Shown in pieces: positions 42,723-53,752 of a stretch of DNA of 64,000 bases. Numbering within the stretch: the stretch's first letter is position 1; the number at the start of each line of letters is the position of its first letter. A program made the translations under genes and the position numbers. The notes beneath the pieces were generated by a model. The model worked only from the letters and a program-made list of their open reading frames with translations, did not search any database and was not told the DNA's origin. This stretch comes from Pseudomonas fluorescens (GTDB taxonomy: Bacteria; Pseudomonadota; Gammaproteobacteria; Pseudomonadales; Pseudomonadaceae): positions 310,001-374,000 of the forward strand of contig NZ_CABVIR010000004.1 in assembly GCF_902498065.1 (NCBI RefSeq), read 5' to 3'.

Positions 42723-43178
42723 TCAGTCTTTTGGTTTGGCGTGAGCCGCCAGTCGCTCCAGCGCCGCCCGCAGATTCGGATCACTGATCCCCTCAGCCGT
42801 TGCCTGAATGGTCGCGCCGGCATCGCTGGACAAACTGATGGTATGCCCCGCCGCCCCTTGCTGAACGGTCGGTGGTTGTACCTTGAACAGAATCCGGGTC
42901 AGGCTGGCGAACTCATCAAACATCTGCAACTGCCGTTGCAGACGCTTCTGTTGATAGCGCAGGCGAGTTGCCCAATGACCGTCAGTGACAATCAACAACA
43001 GACTGCCTTCGCGCCACGACGCCACATGGCAATGCTCGCGGGCGGCGGGCTGCAATTGGCTTTCGAGCAGACGTTGTAAATGACCCAGGCGTTGAGCGTG
43101 GCCAAAAATGGCTTTCAGCGGTTTGGCTTCGCGAAGCAGAACGGCGGGTGCTCTGGCCGTAAGAGGGCGAAATGCCAT
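42723..43178 (-). CDS. dciA: DUF721 protein, DciA-like replicative helicase loader
   Basis: A 151-residue protein from the ATG at 43178 (MAFRPLTARAPAVLL). The KH-like DUF721 core is recognisable: AIFGHAQRLGHLQRLLESQL..CHVASWREGSLLLIVTDGHWATRLRYQQKRLQRQL, followed by a disordered C-terminal tail. DUF721 proteins next to secA in pseudomonads are DciA, which loads DnaB helicase in bacteria lacking DnaC. It is divergent from secA. AGGTG lies 8 nt upstream of the start. The assignment rests on domain and context. Confidence 0.8.
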   Translation of the reverse strand: MAFRPLTARAPAVLLREAKPLKAIFGHAQRLGHLQRLLESQLQPAAREHCHVASWREGSLLLIVTDGHWATRLRYQQKRLQRQLQMFDEFASLTRILFKVQPPTVQQGAAGHTISLSSDAGATIQATAEGISDPNLRAALERLAAHAKPKD

Positions 43179-43485
43179 GATCAGACACCTGAAGTAACAG
43201 AGCCGCCATGGTAGCAGAAAGCACCGGATGCACCCGACCCATTGCTTTGCGCGCGCTTTACCCATTAAATCAACAAGTAACTTCTGCTGTAACTGGCTTG
43301 AAGTTCAGCAAAAAGCCCTTATTTTAAGTGAGCCCCGTTACAGCGCAGTGCATGCATCGTGGAATAACGCCACTTTCCTCACCATCGTTTCCGGGTAGAA
43401 TGCTCGTTCGCATGCGGCCATGAGGGCTGCACGGGCGACTCACGGGGCCGCCCTCCATCCCTTTAGTGTGGAAGATCCTGCCGAT
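43179..43485. other. 307-bp dciA-secA divergent region
   Basis: Contains a TAGAAT box at 43396-43401, a candidate -10 element for secA with poor -35, then a leader of about 80 nt with a GCGGCC/GGCCGC inverted repeat (43414-43419, 43446-43451). An ATG at 43420 is in frame with secA and would add 22 residues. No SecM-like arrest peptide was found. Confidence 0.45.
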
Positions 43486-46221
<2,736 letters not shown>

Positions 46222-46248
46222 AACCCGTTTCATACGCTGAAATACCCG

Positions 46249-46282
46249 CGCCGCGACCGGCATCAGCCGTCGCGGCGTTTTG
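46249..46282 (+). terminator. Terminator after secA
   Basis: A 9-bp G+C stem CGCCGCGAC/GTCGCGGCG with an 11-nt loop followed by TTTTG (46249-46281). Confidence 0.82.
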
Positions 46283-46343
46283 CCATTTACACCACCGTTC
46301 TTCCTGAAAGCGGTGCTGACATCATTTATTAAGGAGCGCATTC

Positions 46344-47561
46344 ATGGCTGTTGGTCTTGGTCCTTTGCCAACGTTGCACCCGGTTGCCGGTTTTGAACTC
46401 GGTATCGCCTCGGCCGGCATCAAGCGCCCGGGGCGCAAGGATGTCGTGGTCATGCGCTGCGCTGAAGGTTCCACCGTGGCGGGCGTGTTTACCCTCAACG
46501 CCTTTTGCGCCGCTCCGGTGATCCTGGCCAAGCAGCGCGTGCAAGGCCCGGTGCGTTACCTGCTGACCAACACTGGCAACGCCAACGCCGGCACTGGCGA
46601 ACCTGGCCTGGCCGCCGCCGAGCGCACCTGCGCGAAACTGGCGGAACTGACCGGCGTCGATGCCAGCCTGGTGCTGCCGTACTCCACGGGCGTGATCGGC
46701 GAACCGCTGCCGGTCGAAAAGATCGAAGGCGCGCTGCAAGCGGCTCTCGACGACCTGTCGGTGAACAACTGGGAAGCGGCCGCCACCGGCATCATGACTA
46801 CCGACACATTGCCGAAGGGCGCCAGCCGCCAGTTTCAGCATGACGGCGTGACCATCACCGTTACCGGGATCAGCAAAGGCGCGGGGATGATCCGGCCGAA
46901 CATGGCCACCATGCTCGGCTACATCGCCACTGACGCCAAAGTCTCCCGCGACGTGTTGCAAAACCTGTTGCTGGACGGCGCCAACAAGTCGTTCAACCGC
47001 ATCACCATCGACGGCGACACCTCGACCAACGATTGCTGCATGCTGATCGCCACCGGTCAGGCTGCGCTGCCGGAAATCACCTCAGCGAGCGGTGAGTTGT
47101 TCGCCAAGCTGAAGCAGGCTGTGTTCGAAGTGTGCATGGACGTGGCCCAGGCCATCGTTCGCGACGGCGAAGGCGCGACAAAGTTCGTCACCGTTGAAGT
47201 CAACGGCGGCGGCAATCACCAGGAATGCCTGGACGTCGGCTACACCGTGGCGCACTCGCCGCTGATCAAGACCGCGCTGTTCGCCTCCGACCCGAACTGG
47301 GGCCGCATTCTGGCTGCCGTTGGCCGTGCCGGCGTACCAAACCTGGACGTGAGCAAGATCGACGTGTTCCTCGGCGAAGTCTGCATCGCCAGCCGTGGCG
47401 CGCGCGCTGCGACTTACACCGAAGCTCAGGGCGCAGCAGTGATGCAGCAGGAAGAGATCACCATCCGTATCGAACTGGGTCGCGGCGACTGCAGCGAAAC
47501 CATCTGGACCACCGATCTGTCCCACGAATACGTGAAGATCAACGCCGAATACCGTACTTAA
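46344..47561 (+). CDS. argJ: Bifunctional ornithine acetyltransferase / N-acetylglutamate synthase
   Basis: A 405-residue Ntn-hydrolase-like proenzyme of arginine biosynthesis. It transfers the acetyl group from N-acetylornithine to glutamate. The self-cleavage site is in NMATMLGYIATD (Ala-Thr; nucleophile Thr ~189), preceded by KGAGMIRPNMA. The oxyanion-region TTDTLPKGA and TNTGNANAGTG are intact. The AAGGAG ribosome site is 8 nt before the ATG. It sits between secA and a GST gene as in PAO1 (PA4402). No ArgR-like repeat was seen directly upstream. Confidence 0.97.
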   Translation: MAVGLGPLPTLHPVAGFELGIASAGIKRPGRKDVVVMRCAEGSTVAGVFTLNAFCAAPVILAKQRVQGPVRYLLTNTGNANAGTGEPGLAAAERTCAKLAELTGVDASLVLPYSTGVIGEPLPVEKIEGALQAALDDLSVNNWEAAATGIMTTDTLPKGASRQFQHDGVTITVTGISKGAGMIRPNMATMLGYIATDAKVSRDVLQNLLLDGANKSFNRITIDGDTSTNDCCMLIATGQAALPEITSASGELFAKLKQAVFEVCMDVAQAIVRDGEGATKFVTVEVNGGGNHQECLDVGYTVAHSPLIKTALFASDPNWGRILAAVGRAGVPNLDVSKIDVFLGEVCIASRGARAATYTEAQGAAVMQQEEITIRIELGRGDCSETIWTTDLSHEYVKINAEYRT

Positions 47562-47576
47562 GACCGATTCGCCCCC

Positions 47577-47641
47577 TTCGCGGGCGAGCCCGCTCCCACA
47601 GGGTTAGCGCAAATCCTGTGGGAGCGGGCTTGCCCGCGATG
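47577..47641. repeat. REP pair, GCGGGC variant
   Basis: Close copies CGCGGGCGAGCCCGC..TCCCACAG and CTGTGGGAGCGGGCTTGCC with a spacer of only about 14 bp, between argJ and the GST gene. Confidence 0.88.
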
Positions 47642-47698
47642 ACGGCAGACCAGACACTCAAGTTGCTGGTCTGTACCCCTCATCAAAAGGTCCCGAAC

Positions 47699-48331
47699 AT
47701 GAGCCTCCACCTGATCATCGGCGACAAACTGCTTTCCTCCTGGTCCCTGCGCGGCGCACTGGCCCTCGATCTGGCCGGCGCTCCGTACACCGAAGAACTC
47801 ATCAAGCTGAACCAGCCGGACACCCGTGAACGTCTGCTCAAGCATTCGCCGACCGGCAAGGTCCCGCTGCTGAAAACCGAGCACGGCACCGTTGCCGATT
47901 CCCTGGCGATTGCCGAGTACCTGGCCGAACAATTTCCTGAGGCCGGGCTCTGGCCCAAAGACGTCGCCGCCCGCGCCCAGGCACGTTCGGCGTGCGCACA
48001 GATGCATGCCGGTTTCTTCGCCATGCGCGGCAACATGCCGTTTGACCTGAGCCGCGATGCACCGCTGTCGCCGGTCCCGACCGACGTGCAGGCGGATATC
48101 GAGCGCATGTTGGCGTTGTGGGCCGAGTGTCGGGCAGCCGCGACCGAAACCGGTCCATTCCTGTTTGGCCGTGCGACCCTTGCCGATGCCTTCTTCGCAC
48201 CCATTGCCGTGCGCCTGCGCACCTACCAGGTGAAGTTGCCGGCGACGGATGAGGCCTACGTCGAAACGATCTACCAATGGCCGGCTTTCAAGGCGTGGCA
48301 AAAGGCAGGTCTGGAGGAGGTCGGACAGTGA
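47699..48331 (+). CDS. Glutathione S-transferase family protein
   Basis: A 210-residue protein from the ATG at 47699 (MSLHLIIGDKLLSSWSLRG) with AAAAGG upstream. The N-terminal thioredoxin-like domain has the GSH-binding PTGKVPLL (cis-Pro) and VADSLAIAEYLAEQFP (Ser/Asp that hold the gamma-glutamyl group). The catalytic position is probably the Ser pair in LLSSWS. The all-helical C-terminal half has PFLFGRATLADAFFAPI. It overlaps the following Nudix gene by 4 bp (GTGA). PAO1 PA4401 occupies this slot. Substrate unknown. Confidence 0.92.
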   Translation: MSLHLIIGDKLLSSWSLRGALALDLAGAPYTEELIKLNQPDTRERLLKHSPTGKVPLLKTEHGTVADSLAIAEYLAEQFPEAGLWPKDVAARAQARSACAQMHAGFFAMRGNMPFDLSRDAPLSPVPTDVQADIERMLALWAECRAAATETGPFLFGRATLADAFFAPIAVRLRTYQVKLPATDEAYVETIYQWPAFKAWQKAGLEEVGQ

Positions 48332-49278
48332 AACGAGTACACGTAGCGGCCGCCGTCATACGCGATAACAGCGGCAAGATCCTTATTGCCCGGCGTGCCG
48401 ACACTCAGCATCAGGGCGGTTTGTGGGAGTTCCCCGGTGGCAAGGTCGAGGCCGACGAGTCCGTGACCACGGCGCTTGGCCGTGAGCTTCACGAAGAGTT
48501 GGGCATCGTCGTCGATGTCGCGCGACCGCTTATCAAGGTTCAACACGACTACCCGGATAAGCAGGTGTTGCTGGATGTTTGGGAGGTTTCGGCCTTCACC
48601 GGCGAACCGCATGGCGCCGAAGGCCAGCCTTTAGAGTGGGTCGCGCCCCGTGATCTGTTGAATTACGATTTCCCGGCGGCCAACCAGCCGATCGTTGCAG
48701 CCGCGCGGTTGCCTGCACAGTATTTGATTACCCCCGACGATCTGGAAACCCCGGCCCTGCTGCGTGGTATCCAGAAGGCCGTCGCCAACGGCATCAAGTT
48801 GATCCAGCTGCGGGCGCCCAATGGCTACGACCCGAAATACCGCGATCTGGCGGTGGACGCGGCGGGGCTGTGCGCCGGCAAGGCGCAGTTGATGATCAAG
48901 GGGCCATTCGAATGGCTGGGCGATTTCCCGTCGGCCGGTTGGCACATTACCTCGGCACAGCTGCGCAAATACGCGGCGGCCGGTCGTCCGCTACCGGCGT
49001 CGCGCTGGTTGGCGGCGTCCTGTCATAACGCTGAAGAACTGGCGCTGGCCGAGCAGATGGGCGTGGACTTTGTGACCTTGTCGCCGGTGCAGCCGACCTT
49101 GACGCACCCGGGGGCTCAGCCGTTGGGTTGGGAGCAGGCTTCGACTCTGATTGAAGGCTTCAGCAAACCGGTGTTCTTGCTGGGTGGTGTTGGGCCTGCA
49201 CAGGTTGATAAAGCTTGGGCGGCAGGTGCTCAAGGTGTGGCGGGGATTCGCGCGTTCTGGCCTGATTCTTTGGTGTAA
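48328..49278 (+). CDS. mutT: Nudix hydrolase (MutT) fused to a ThiE/TenI-like domain
   Basis: A 316-residue fusion. Residues 1-130: MutT domain with a full Nudix box G-x5-E-x7-REL-x-EELGI; it would clear 8-oxo-dGTP from the nucleotide pool. Residues ~135-316: TIM-barrel domain like thiamine-phosphate synthase/TenI (GIKLIQLRAP, VDFVTLSPVQPTLTHPGA.PLG, VFLLGGVGP), but lacking the STK-type substrate residues of ThiE, so thiamin synthesis is unlikely. Start GTG at 48328, overlapping the GST stop, with GGAGGAGG 8 nt upstream. PAO1 mutT (PA4400) has the same two-domain build. Confidence 0.92.
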   Translation: MKRVHVAAAVIRDNSGKILIARRADTQHQGGLWEFPGGKVEADESVTTALGRELHEELGIVVDVARPLIKVQHDYPDKQVLLDVWEVSAFTGEPHGAEGQPLEWVAPRDLLNYDFPAANQPIVAAARLPAQYLITPDDLETPALLRGIQKAVANGIKLIQLRAPNGYDPKYRDLAVDAAGLCAGKAQLMIKGPFEWLGDFPSAGWHITSAQLRKYAAAGRPLPASRWLAASCHNAEELALAEQMGVDFVTLSPVQPTLTHPGAQPLGWEQASTLIEGFSKPVFLLGGVGPAQVDKAWAAGAQGVAGIRAFWPDSLV

Positions 49279-49287
49279 TTACGGGCC

Positions 49288-49379
49288 TCATCGCGGGCAA
49301 GCCCGCTCCCACAGGTTCAGTGGCGTTCACAGATTTTGTGTACGACACCGATCACTGTGGGAGCGGGCTTGCCCGCGAA
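49288..49379. repeat. REP pair, GCGGGC variant
   Basis: CATCGCGGGCAAGCCCGC and TGTGGGAGCGGGCTTGCCCGC with a spacer (TTCACAGATTTTGTGTACGACACC) that is related to those at 9784 and 39004. Between the convergent mutT and cobalamin adenosyltransferase genes. Confidence 0.88.
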
Positions 49380-49399
49380 GGCGTCCTTGGAGGCGCCGA

Positions 49400-49981
49400 C
49401 TAAATCTCAGGCTTCACCGCCGGCTGCCACAAAATCTCCGCAATCCCCTGCCGTTTGGCGATCAACCGCGCCGCCACAAACAGCAAGTCCGACAGCCGAT
49501 TGATATAGGCCAACCCAACCCCGGTCAACGGCTCGACGGCATTCAAATGCTGACACCGTCGCTCGGCACTGCGCGCCAGGCTTCGGCACACATGCGCCTG
49601 GGCAATCAGCGCCGAACCACCCGGCAGAATGAAATTCTCCAGTGGCCCCAACTCTTCATTCCACACATCGATCGCCGCTTCCAGGCGTTCAATTTCCGTC
49701 GCATTCAACGCCTGATACACCGGCATCGCCAGCTCTCCGCCCAGATCGAACAGCCGATGCTGGCAAGGCGCCAACACCTCGATCACTTCGTTCAATCCTG
49801 GAAACCGGACACATTCCACTTCCAGCCCGGCCAACAGCACGCCGACCTGGCTGTTCAGTGTATCGACTTCGCCAATGGCCTCGATTCGCGGGTGATCCTT
49901 GGGCACGCGACGGCCGTCGCCCAGCCCGGTTTCGCCTTTGTCGCCGGTGCGGGTGTAAATCTTCGACAAGCGAAAGCCCAT
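49400..49981 (-). CDS. Cob(I)alamin adenosyltransferase, PduO type
   Basis: A 193-residue ATP:corrinoid adenosyltransferase. The ATP-binding N-terminus SKIYTRTGDKGETGLGDGRRV and the following VDTLNSQVG are typical, as is the helix FILPGGSALIAQAHVCRSLARSAERR with the conserved Arg/Glu set that bind ATP and corrin. It makes adenosylcobalamin. The ATG at 49981 lies 2 bp after the stop codon of the upstream sensor-kinase gene, so the pair is probably one transcript; the longer upstream frame is a shadow of the kinase. Confidence 0.93.
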   Translation of the reverse strand: MGFRLSKIYTRTGDKGETGLGDGRRVPKDHPRIEAIGEVDTLNSQVGVLLAGLEVECVRFPGLNEVIEVLAPCQHRLFDLGGELAMPVYQALNATEIERLEAAIDVWNEELGPLENFILPGGSALIAQAHVCRSLARSAERRCQHLNAVEPLTGVGLAYINRLSDLLFVAARLIAKRQGIAEILWQPAVKPEI

Positions 49982-49983
49982 GG

Positions 49984-52020
49984 TTACCTCGAAAGCTGAT
50001 TGAGTTCTTGAGAAACGAGCGGGGTGCTCGTCAACGGCAGGCGCAAGGTGAAACACGTGCCCTGGCCCAGGGTCGATTGCACTTCCATCTGACCCTTGTG
50101 GTTGTTGGTGATGATGAAATACGAAACCGACAGGCCAAGCCCGGTGCCCTGGCCGATTTCCTTGGTGGTGAAGAACGGTTCGAAGGTGCGTTTGCGCACG
50201 TTTTCGCTCATGCCGATGCCGTTGTCCTCGACCTGGATTTCCGCCCACGGCGGATTCAGCTTCGTGCGCAGGATGATCCGTCCCGGCTCGCAGCCGTCCT
50301 CGCGCTGGTGAATGGCTTGCGCGGCGTTTTTCAGCAGGTTGAGCAGCACCTGTTCAAGTTCGTTGGCGGTGCCCGGCACCGGGCCCAGAGCGGGATCGAA
50401 CTGACGAATGATCGCTTGGCCCTTGAAGTCGAAGCCAATTGCCAGGTCAAAGTCGTTGCCGGCGATTTCCACGGCTTGATCAATCAGCGCCGGCAAATCG
50501 CAGGGCGCCATTTGCCGGGTGCTGCGGCGGCTGAAGCTGAGCATGTGGGTGACGATTTTCGCCGCCCGGGCGCCTGCCTGTTGAATGCCATCGAGCAACT
50601 GCGGCACCTCACGTGCCTTCAGGTACTCGTTGACCGTGTCCAGTTCGATGCCGACATGCTCCGCCTGTTCGAGGTTTTTCGGCAGTTCGGGGGACAGGCG
50701 TCGGCGAATGTTCTGTACGTTGTGCAGGATCGCGCCGAGCGGGTTGTTGATTTCGTGGGCCATGCCGGCGGCGAGGCCACCGACCGAGAGCATTTTTTCC
50801 GATTGCACCATCATTTCTTCCAGGGACAGGCGCTGGGTGATGTCATCGATCCGGATCACCACGCCACGACCGGCACCGCCCATCAGAGGGTAGAAGGTCA
50901 GGGCGTAATGCTTGGGCTCTTCGTCCTTGAACCAGGTCACGCGTTCGATCTTCGCCACCGTGTGCTGCTCGACGGTCTGTTTGAGCTGCGGCAGAAACGG
51001 CTTGAGCGGTTCGAAGGCGAGAAAGATCGGCTGATTCAGCGCTTCGTCGAGGCGCGTACCGGAGAGGGCGCTGGCCTCCTGATTCCACTGCGTCACGTAG
51101 AGCTGCTCGTCGAGGGCAATCAACGCCGAGGGCATGGAATCGATGATGCTGTTGAGGTAATTCTGGAACCCGGTGAGTTTCTTCTCGATCTTGCTGCGCA
51201 CCTGGACTTCGAGTTCCAGTTTGCGGTTGGTGTGGCGGGTCTCTTCGGCCAGGCCCTGGGCCTGATCGTAAGCGGCCTGGGAATCGTCCCGTGCCCGTTT
51301 GAGTTGCTGCTCCCGTGCTTCGATGCGCGAGAGCATGGTGTTGAACGCCTCGGCCAGACTGCCGATTTCGTCATGATTGCCGCGTGAGGCGCGCAGGGCG
51401 TAGTTCTCTTCCCGGGTAACTTGCCGGGACAGTTCTTCGAGTTGATGGATCGGCCGGGTAATCAGGCGTTTGATCTGCCGGGCGATCACCAGCCACAACA
51501 GCACGCTGAAGATCAGAATGCCGAGGCTGGCGGTCAGGGTCCCGGTGTAGAAGGCCATCGGCAGTTCGCTGCTGGCGACCAACAACAGGTGGCCCGGCGC
51601 GGTGCCGGGGCGGGGCAGGGTGATCACTTGATTGCTGCGAAATTCGGTGGCTTGCCAGGACTCGATGTGGCGGTAACGCTCCGGCAGGCCCAAATGATCG
51701 CCGCGCTGCAACTGCGCCAGTCTTTCGCCCTTGCCGTCATACAGGGCTGCCGCGCGCAGCGGTGAATAACTGTTGAGCTCATTGAGCAGCCGTTCGGCAT
51801 TTTGTGGCGACTGCAGCGCTTCAGCCACCAGACTCGGGTTGGACACCAGTCGGCCGATGGTCTGCAAGGCCTGGGGGGCCATGCTTTCCTGGGAAATGTA
51901 GTACGCGGCGCTGATAAAGGTCAGGTTGGCGACCAGCAGAACGGTGGTCAACAGCACCAGCAGGGCGGCCAGCAATTTCTGGCCGACGGGAAGGTTTTCA
52001 AGGCGCTGGCGCAATGGCAT
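49984..52020 (-). CDS. Membrane sensor histidine kinase with PAS domain (PA4398-like)
   Basis: A 678-residue kinase. TM1 ~14-37; periplasmic sensor ~40-155; TM2 ~158-182; HAMP ~183-235 (RPIHQLEELSRQVTREENYALRA); coiled coil ~235-290; PAS ~290-400 (SIIDSMPSALIALDEQLYVTQWN); HisKA with GMAHEINNPLGAILHNV (~His 424); HATPase with NLLKNAAQAI, DNGIGM and GTGLGLSVSYF. No receiver domain is fused. In PAO1 the homologue PA4398 is linked to swarming and surface behaviour. There is no adjacent response-regulator gene in this window: panE, then yajQ, follow directly. Confidence 0.92.
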   Translation of the reverse strand: MPLRQRLENLPVGQKLLAALLVLLTTVLLVANLTFISAAYYISQESMAPQALQTIGRLVSNPSLVAEALQSPQNAERLLNELNSYSPLRAAALYDGKGERLAQLQRGDHLGLPERYRHIESWQATEFRSNQVITLPRPGTAPGHLLLVASSELPMAFYTGTLTASLGILIFSVLLWLVIARQIKRLITRPIHQLEELSRQVTREENYALRASRGNHDEIGSLAEAFNTMLSRIEAREQQLKRARDDSQAAYDQAQGLAEETRHTNRKLELEVQVRSKIEKKLTGFQNYLNSIIDSMPSALIALDEQLYVTQWNQEASALSGTRLDEALNQPIFLAFEPLKPFLPQLKQTVEQHTVAKIERVTWFKDEEPKHYALTFYPLMGGAGRGVVIRIDDITQRLSLEEMMVQSEKMLSVGGLAAGMAHEINNPLGAILHNVQNIRRRLSPELPKNLEQAEHVGIELDTVNEYLKAREVPQLLDGIQQAGARAAKIVTHMLSFSRRSTRQMAPCDLPALIDQAVEIAGNDFDLAIGFDFKGQAIIRQFDPALGPVPGTANELEQVLLNLLKNAAQAIHQREDGCEPGRIILRTKLNPPWAEIQVEDNGIGMSENVRKRTFEPFFTTKEIGQGTGLGLSVSYFIITNNHKGQMEVQSTLGQGTCFTLRLPLTSTPLVSQELNQLSR

Positions 52021-52065
52021 CAGGTTTATCGCTGAAAAGGAACAAGTGGCCAGCGTAGCCGCTGC

Positions 52066-52983
52066 TCAGTCGCTGGGCAATCCAAGGCTGTGCAGATGGG
52101 CGATCAACCGTGCTTCAAGCTGATTGAGGTGCGGCAGGTTCAGCTGGTGTCGCGAAGCCACTTTGCAGACATAGCCCAACAGATAGCTGATTTCGGTTCG
52201 GCGCCGATTCGCGACGTCCTGATACATCGAGGAGAAATTGGCCGCGGTGGCGTGAATCACCCGCTCGACTTCCTGCTGGAGGTCCTCGGCCGCTGCGGGC
52301 TGACCGCAGCGTTCAAGCACCTCAGTCAGTTCGCCGCAGAGGGTGGCGACTTCACAATGATGGTCCTGTAATCCGCCGTTGCGGCAATCGTGCAGCACCG
52401 TCAGCGGATTGATCGCACAGTTGAGTGCGAGTTTTCGCCATAGCCTTGTAAGAATGTCGGTGCTCCATTCGTGAGGAATTCCGGCGGCGCTCACGTCATC
52501 CAGCCAGATCGGCGCCACGGGATGACCGGCATCCCCCAACCAGGTGTAACCGTGACCCGCGAACACTACGCGCCAGTCACCGTCGCGAAACGCGCCTTCG
52601 GTGCTCGAAGCATAAATGCAGCGTGCCTGCGGAACTTGGGCGGCGACCGCGTCCTGACTGCCGAGCCCGTTCTGCAACAAAATCAGCTCGGCGCCGGGCG
52701 CCAGGCGTGGTGCCAGTCGGGCCACGGCCTGCTCGGCATCGTAGGCTTTGCAGGCCACCAGAAGGCGATTGATCGGCTCATTGTTGTCGGTCGTCTCGCC
52801 GGGGATGGCATACGTTGTTGCTTCACCGTGCTCCACCAGCGTCAAGCCCCCCGCGGCCTGATAAGCCTGTAAGCGCGGCGTATCCCGCAGGATCAGTCTG
52901 ACCGGTACCCCGGCGCGCGCCAGACGGGTGGCCCACAAGGTGCCGAGGCTGCCGGCGCCCAGAACATGCCAGGTGGTGGACAT
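52066..52983 (-). CDS. panE: 2-dehydropantoate 2-reductase (PanE/ApbA family)
   Basis: A 305-residue NADPH-dependent reductase of pantothenate synthesis (ketopantoate to pantoate). The Rossmann motif WHVLGAGSLGTLWATRLARAG starts right after the chosen ATG at 52983. The catalytic Lys lies in LWRKLALNCAINPLTVLHDC, with the conserved Glu in the C-terminal helical domain (RRRTEISYLLGYV). The frame extends 30 residues upstream but has no coding character there. It is 45 bp upstream (in transcription order) of the sensor-kinase gene and divergent from yajQ. A second PanE may exist elsewhere, since the family is often duplicated. Confidence 0.92.
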   Translation of the reverse strand: MSTTWHVLGAGSLGTLWATRLARAGVPVRLILRDTPRLQAYQAAGGLTLVEHGEATTYAIPGETTDNNEPINRLLVACKAYDAEQAVARLAPRLAPGAELILLQNGLGSQDAVAAQVPQARCIYASSTEGAFRDGDWRVVFAGHGYTWLGDAGHPVAPIWLDDVSAAGIPHEWSTDILTRLWRKLALNCAINPLTVLHDCRNGGLQDHHCEVATLCGELTEVLERCGQPAAAEDLQQEVERVIHATAANFSSMYQDVANRRRTEISYLLGYVCKVASRHQLNLPHLNQLEARLIAHLHSLGLPSD

Positions 52984-53123
52984 CAGCTTTTTGCTCTGTT
53001 TAAGGCGCGCATCGGACGCTCGCAGTGAATGATGGGAAAGACCCGTTATAATCAGCGCGGATTTTAACCGCAAGCCAGGCGTGCTCCTTCGTGATCGAGC
53101 GCGCCCTTTATTGGAGAGATTAC

Positions 53124-53609
53124 ATGCCGTCGTTCGACGTGGTATCCGAACTGGACAAACACGAAGTCACCAACGCGGTCGAGAACGCCGTCAAGGAACT
53201 CGATCGTCGTTATGACCTGAAAGGCAAGGGCACCTTCGAGTTCAAGGAAAAGGACCTGACCGTCAACCTGACCGCTGAAGCCGATTTCCAGCTCGAAGCA
53301 ATGATTGAGATCCTCAAGCTGGCGCTGGTCAAGCGCAAGATCGACGTGCAGTGCCTTGAAGTCAAGGATGCCTACGCGTCGGGCAAGCTGATGAAGCAGG
53401 AAGCCGTCCTCAAGGAAGGCATCGACAAAGAGCTGGCGAAGAAAATCGTCGCTCACGTGAAAGACGCCAAACTCAAGGTGCAGGCCGCCATTCAGGGCGA
53501 GCAGGTGCGCATCACCGGCAAGAAGCGTGACGATTTGCAGGAAGCCATTGCGGCTCTGCGTGCCAAGACATTCGACATGCCGTTGCAGTTCAACAACTTC
53601 CGCGACTGA
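53124..53609 (+). CDS. yajQ: YajQ-family c-di-GMP/nucleotide-binding protein
   Basis: A 161-residue protein of two ferredoxin-like halves, full family length. Typical segments: MPSFDVVSELDKHEVTNAVEN at the N-terminus, FEFKEKDLTVNLTAEADFQLEAM, and the C-terminal QVRITGKKRDDLQEAIAALR...PLQFNNFRD. YajQ homologues bind c-di-GMP in Xanthomonas and Pseudomonas and modulate transcription factors; others are described as RNA-binding. GGAGAG sits 6 nt before the ATG at 53124. Confidence 0.96.
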   Translation: MPSFDVVSELDKHEVTNAVENAVKELDRRYDLKGKGTFEFKEKDLTVNLTAEADFQLEAMIEILKLALVKRKIDVQCLEVKDAYASGKLMKQEAVLKEGIDKELAKKIVAHVKDAKLKVQAAIQGEQVRITGKKRDDLQEAIAALRAKTFDMPLQFNNFRD

Positions 53610-53752
53610 CGTTTCAGGCGGGAACCTCTCGGCGCTTTCGGCGTCCGAGGCCCAAGCAGCGGCAGAAAGATTGGCCCCGAGAGAGGGGGCAGTCTTTTCT
53701 GCCGCTTATTTTTTTTTCGCGTGCCGCGTGGCCGGAAATCAGGAGAACGTAG

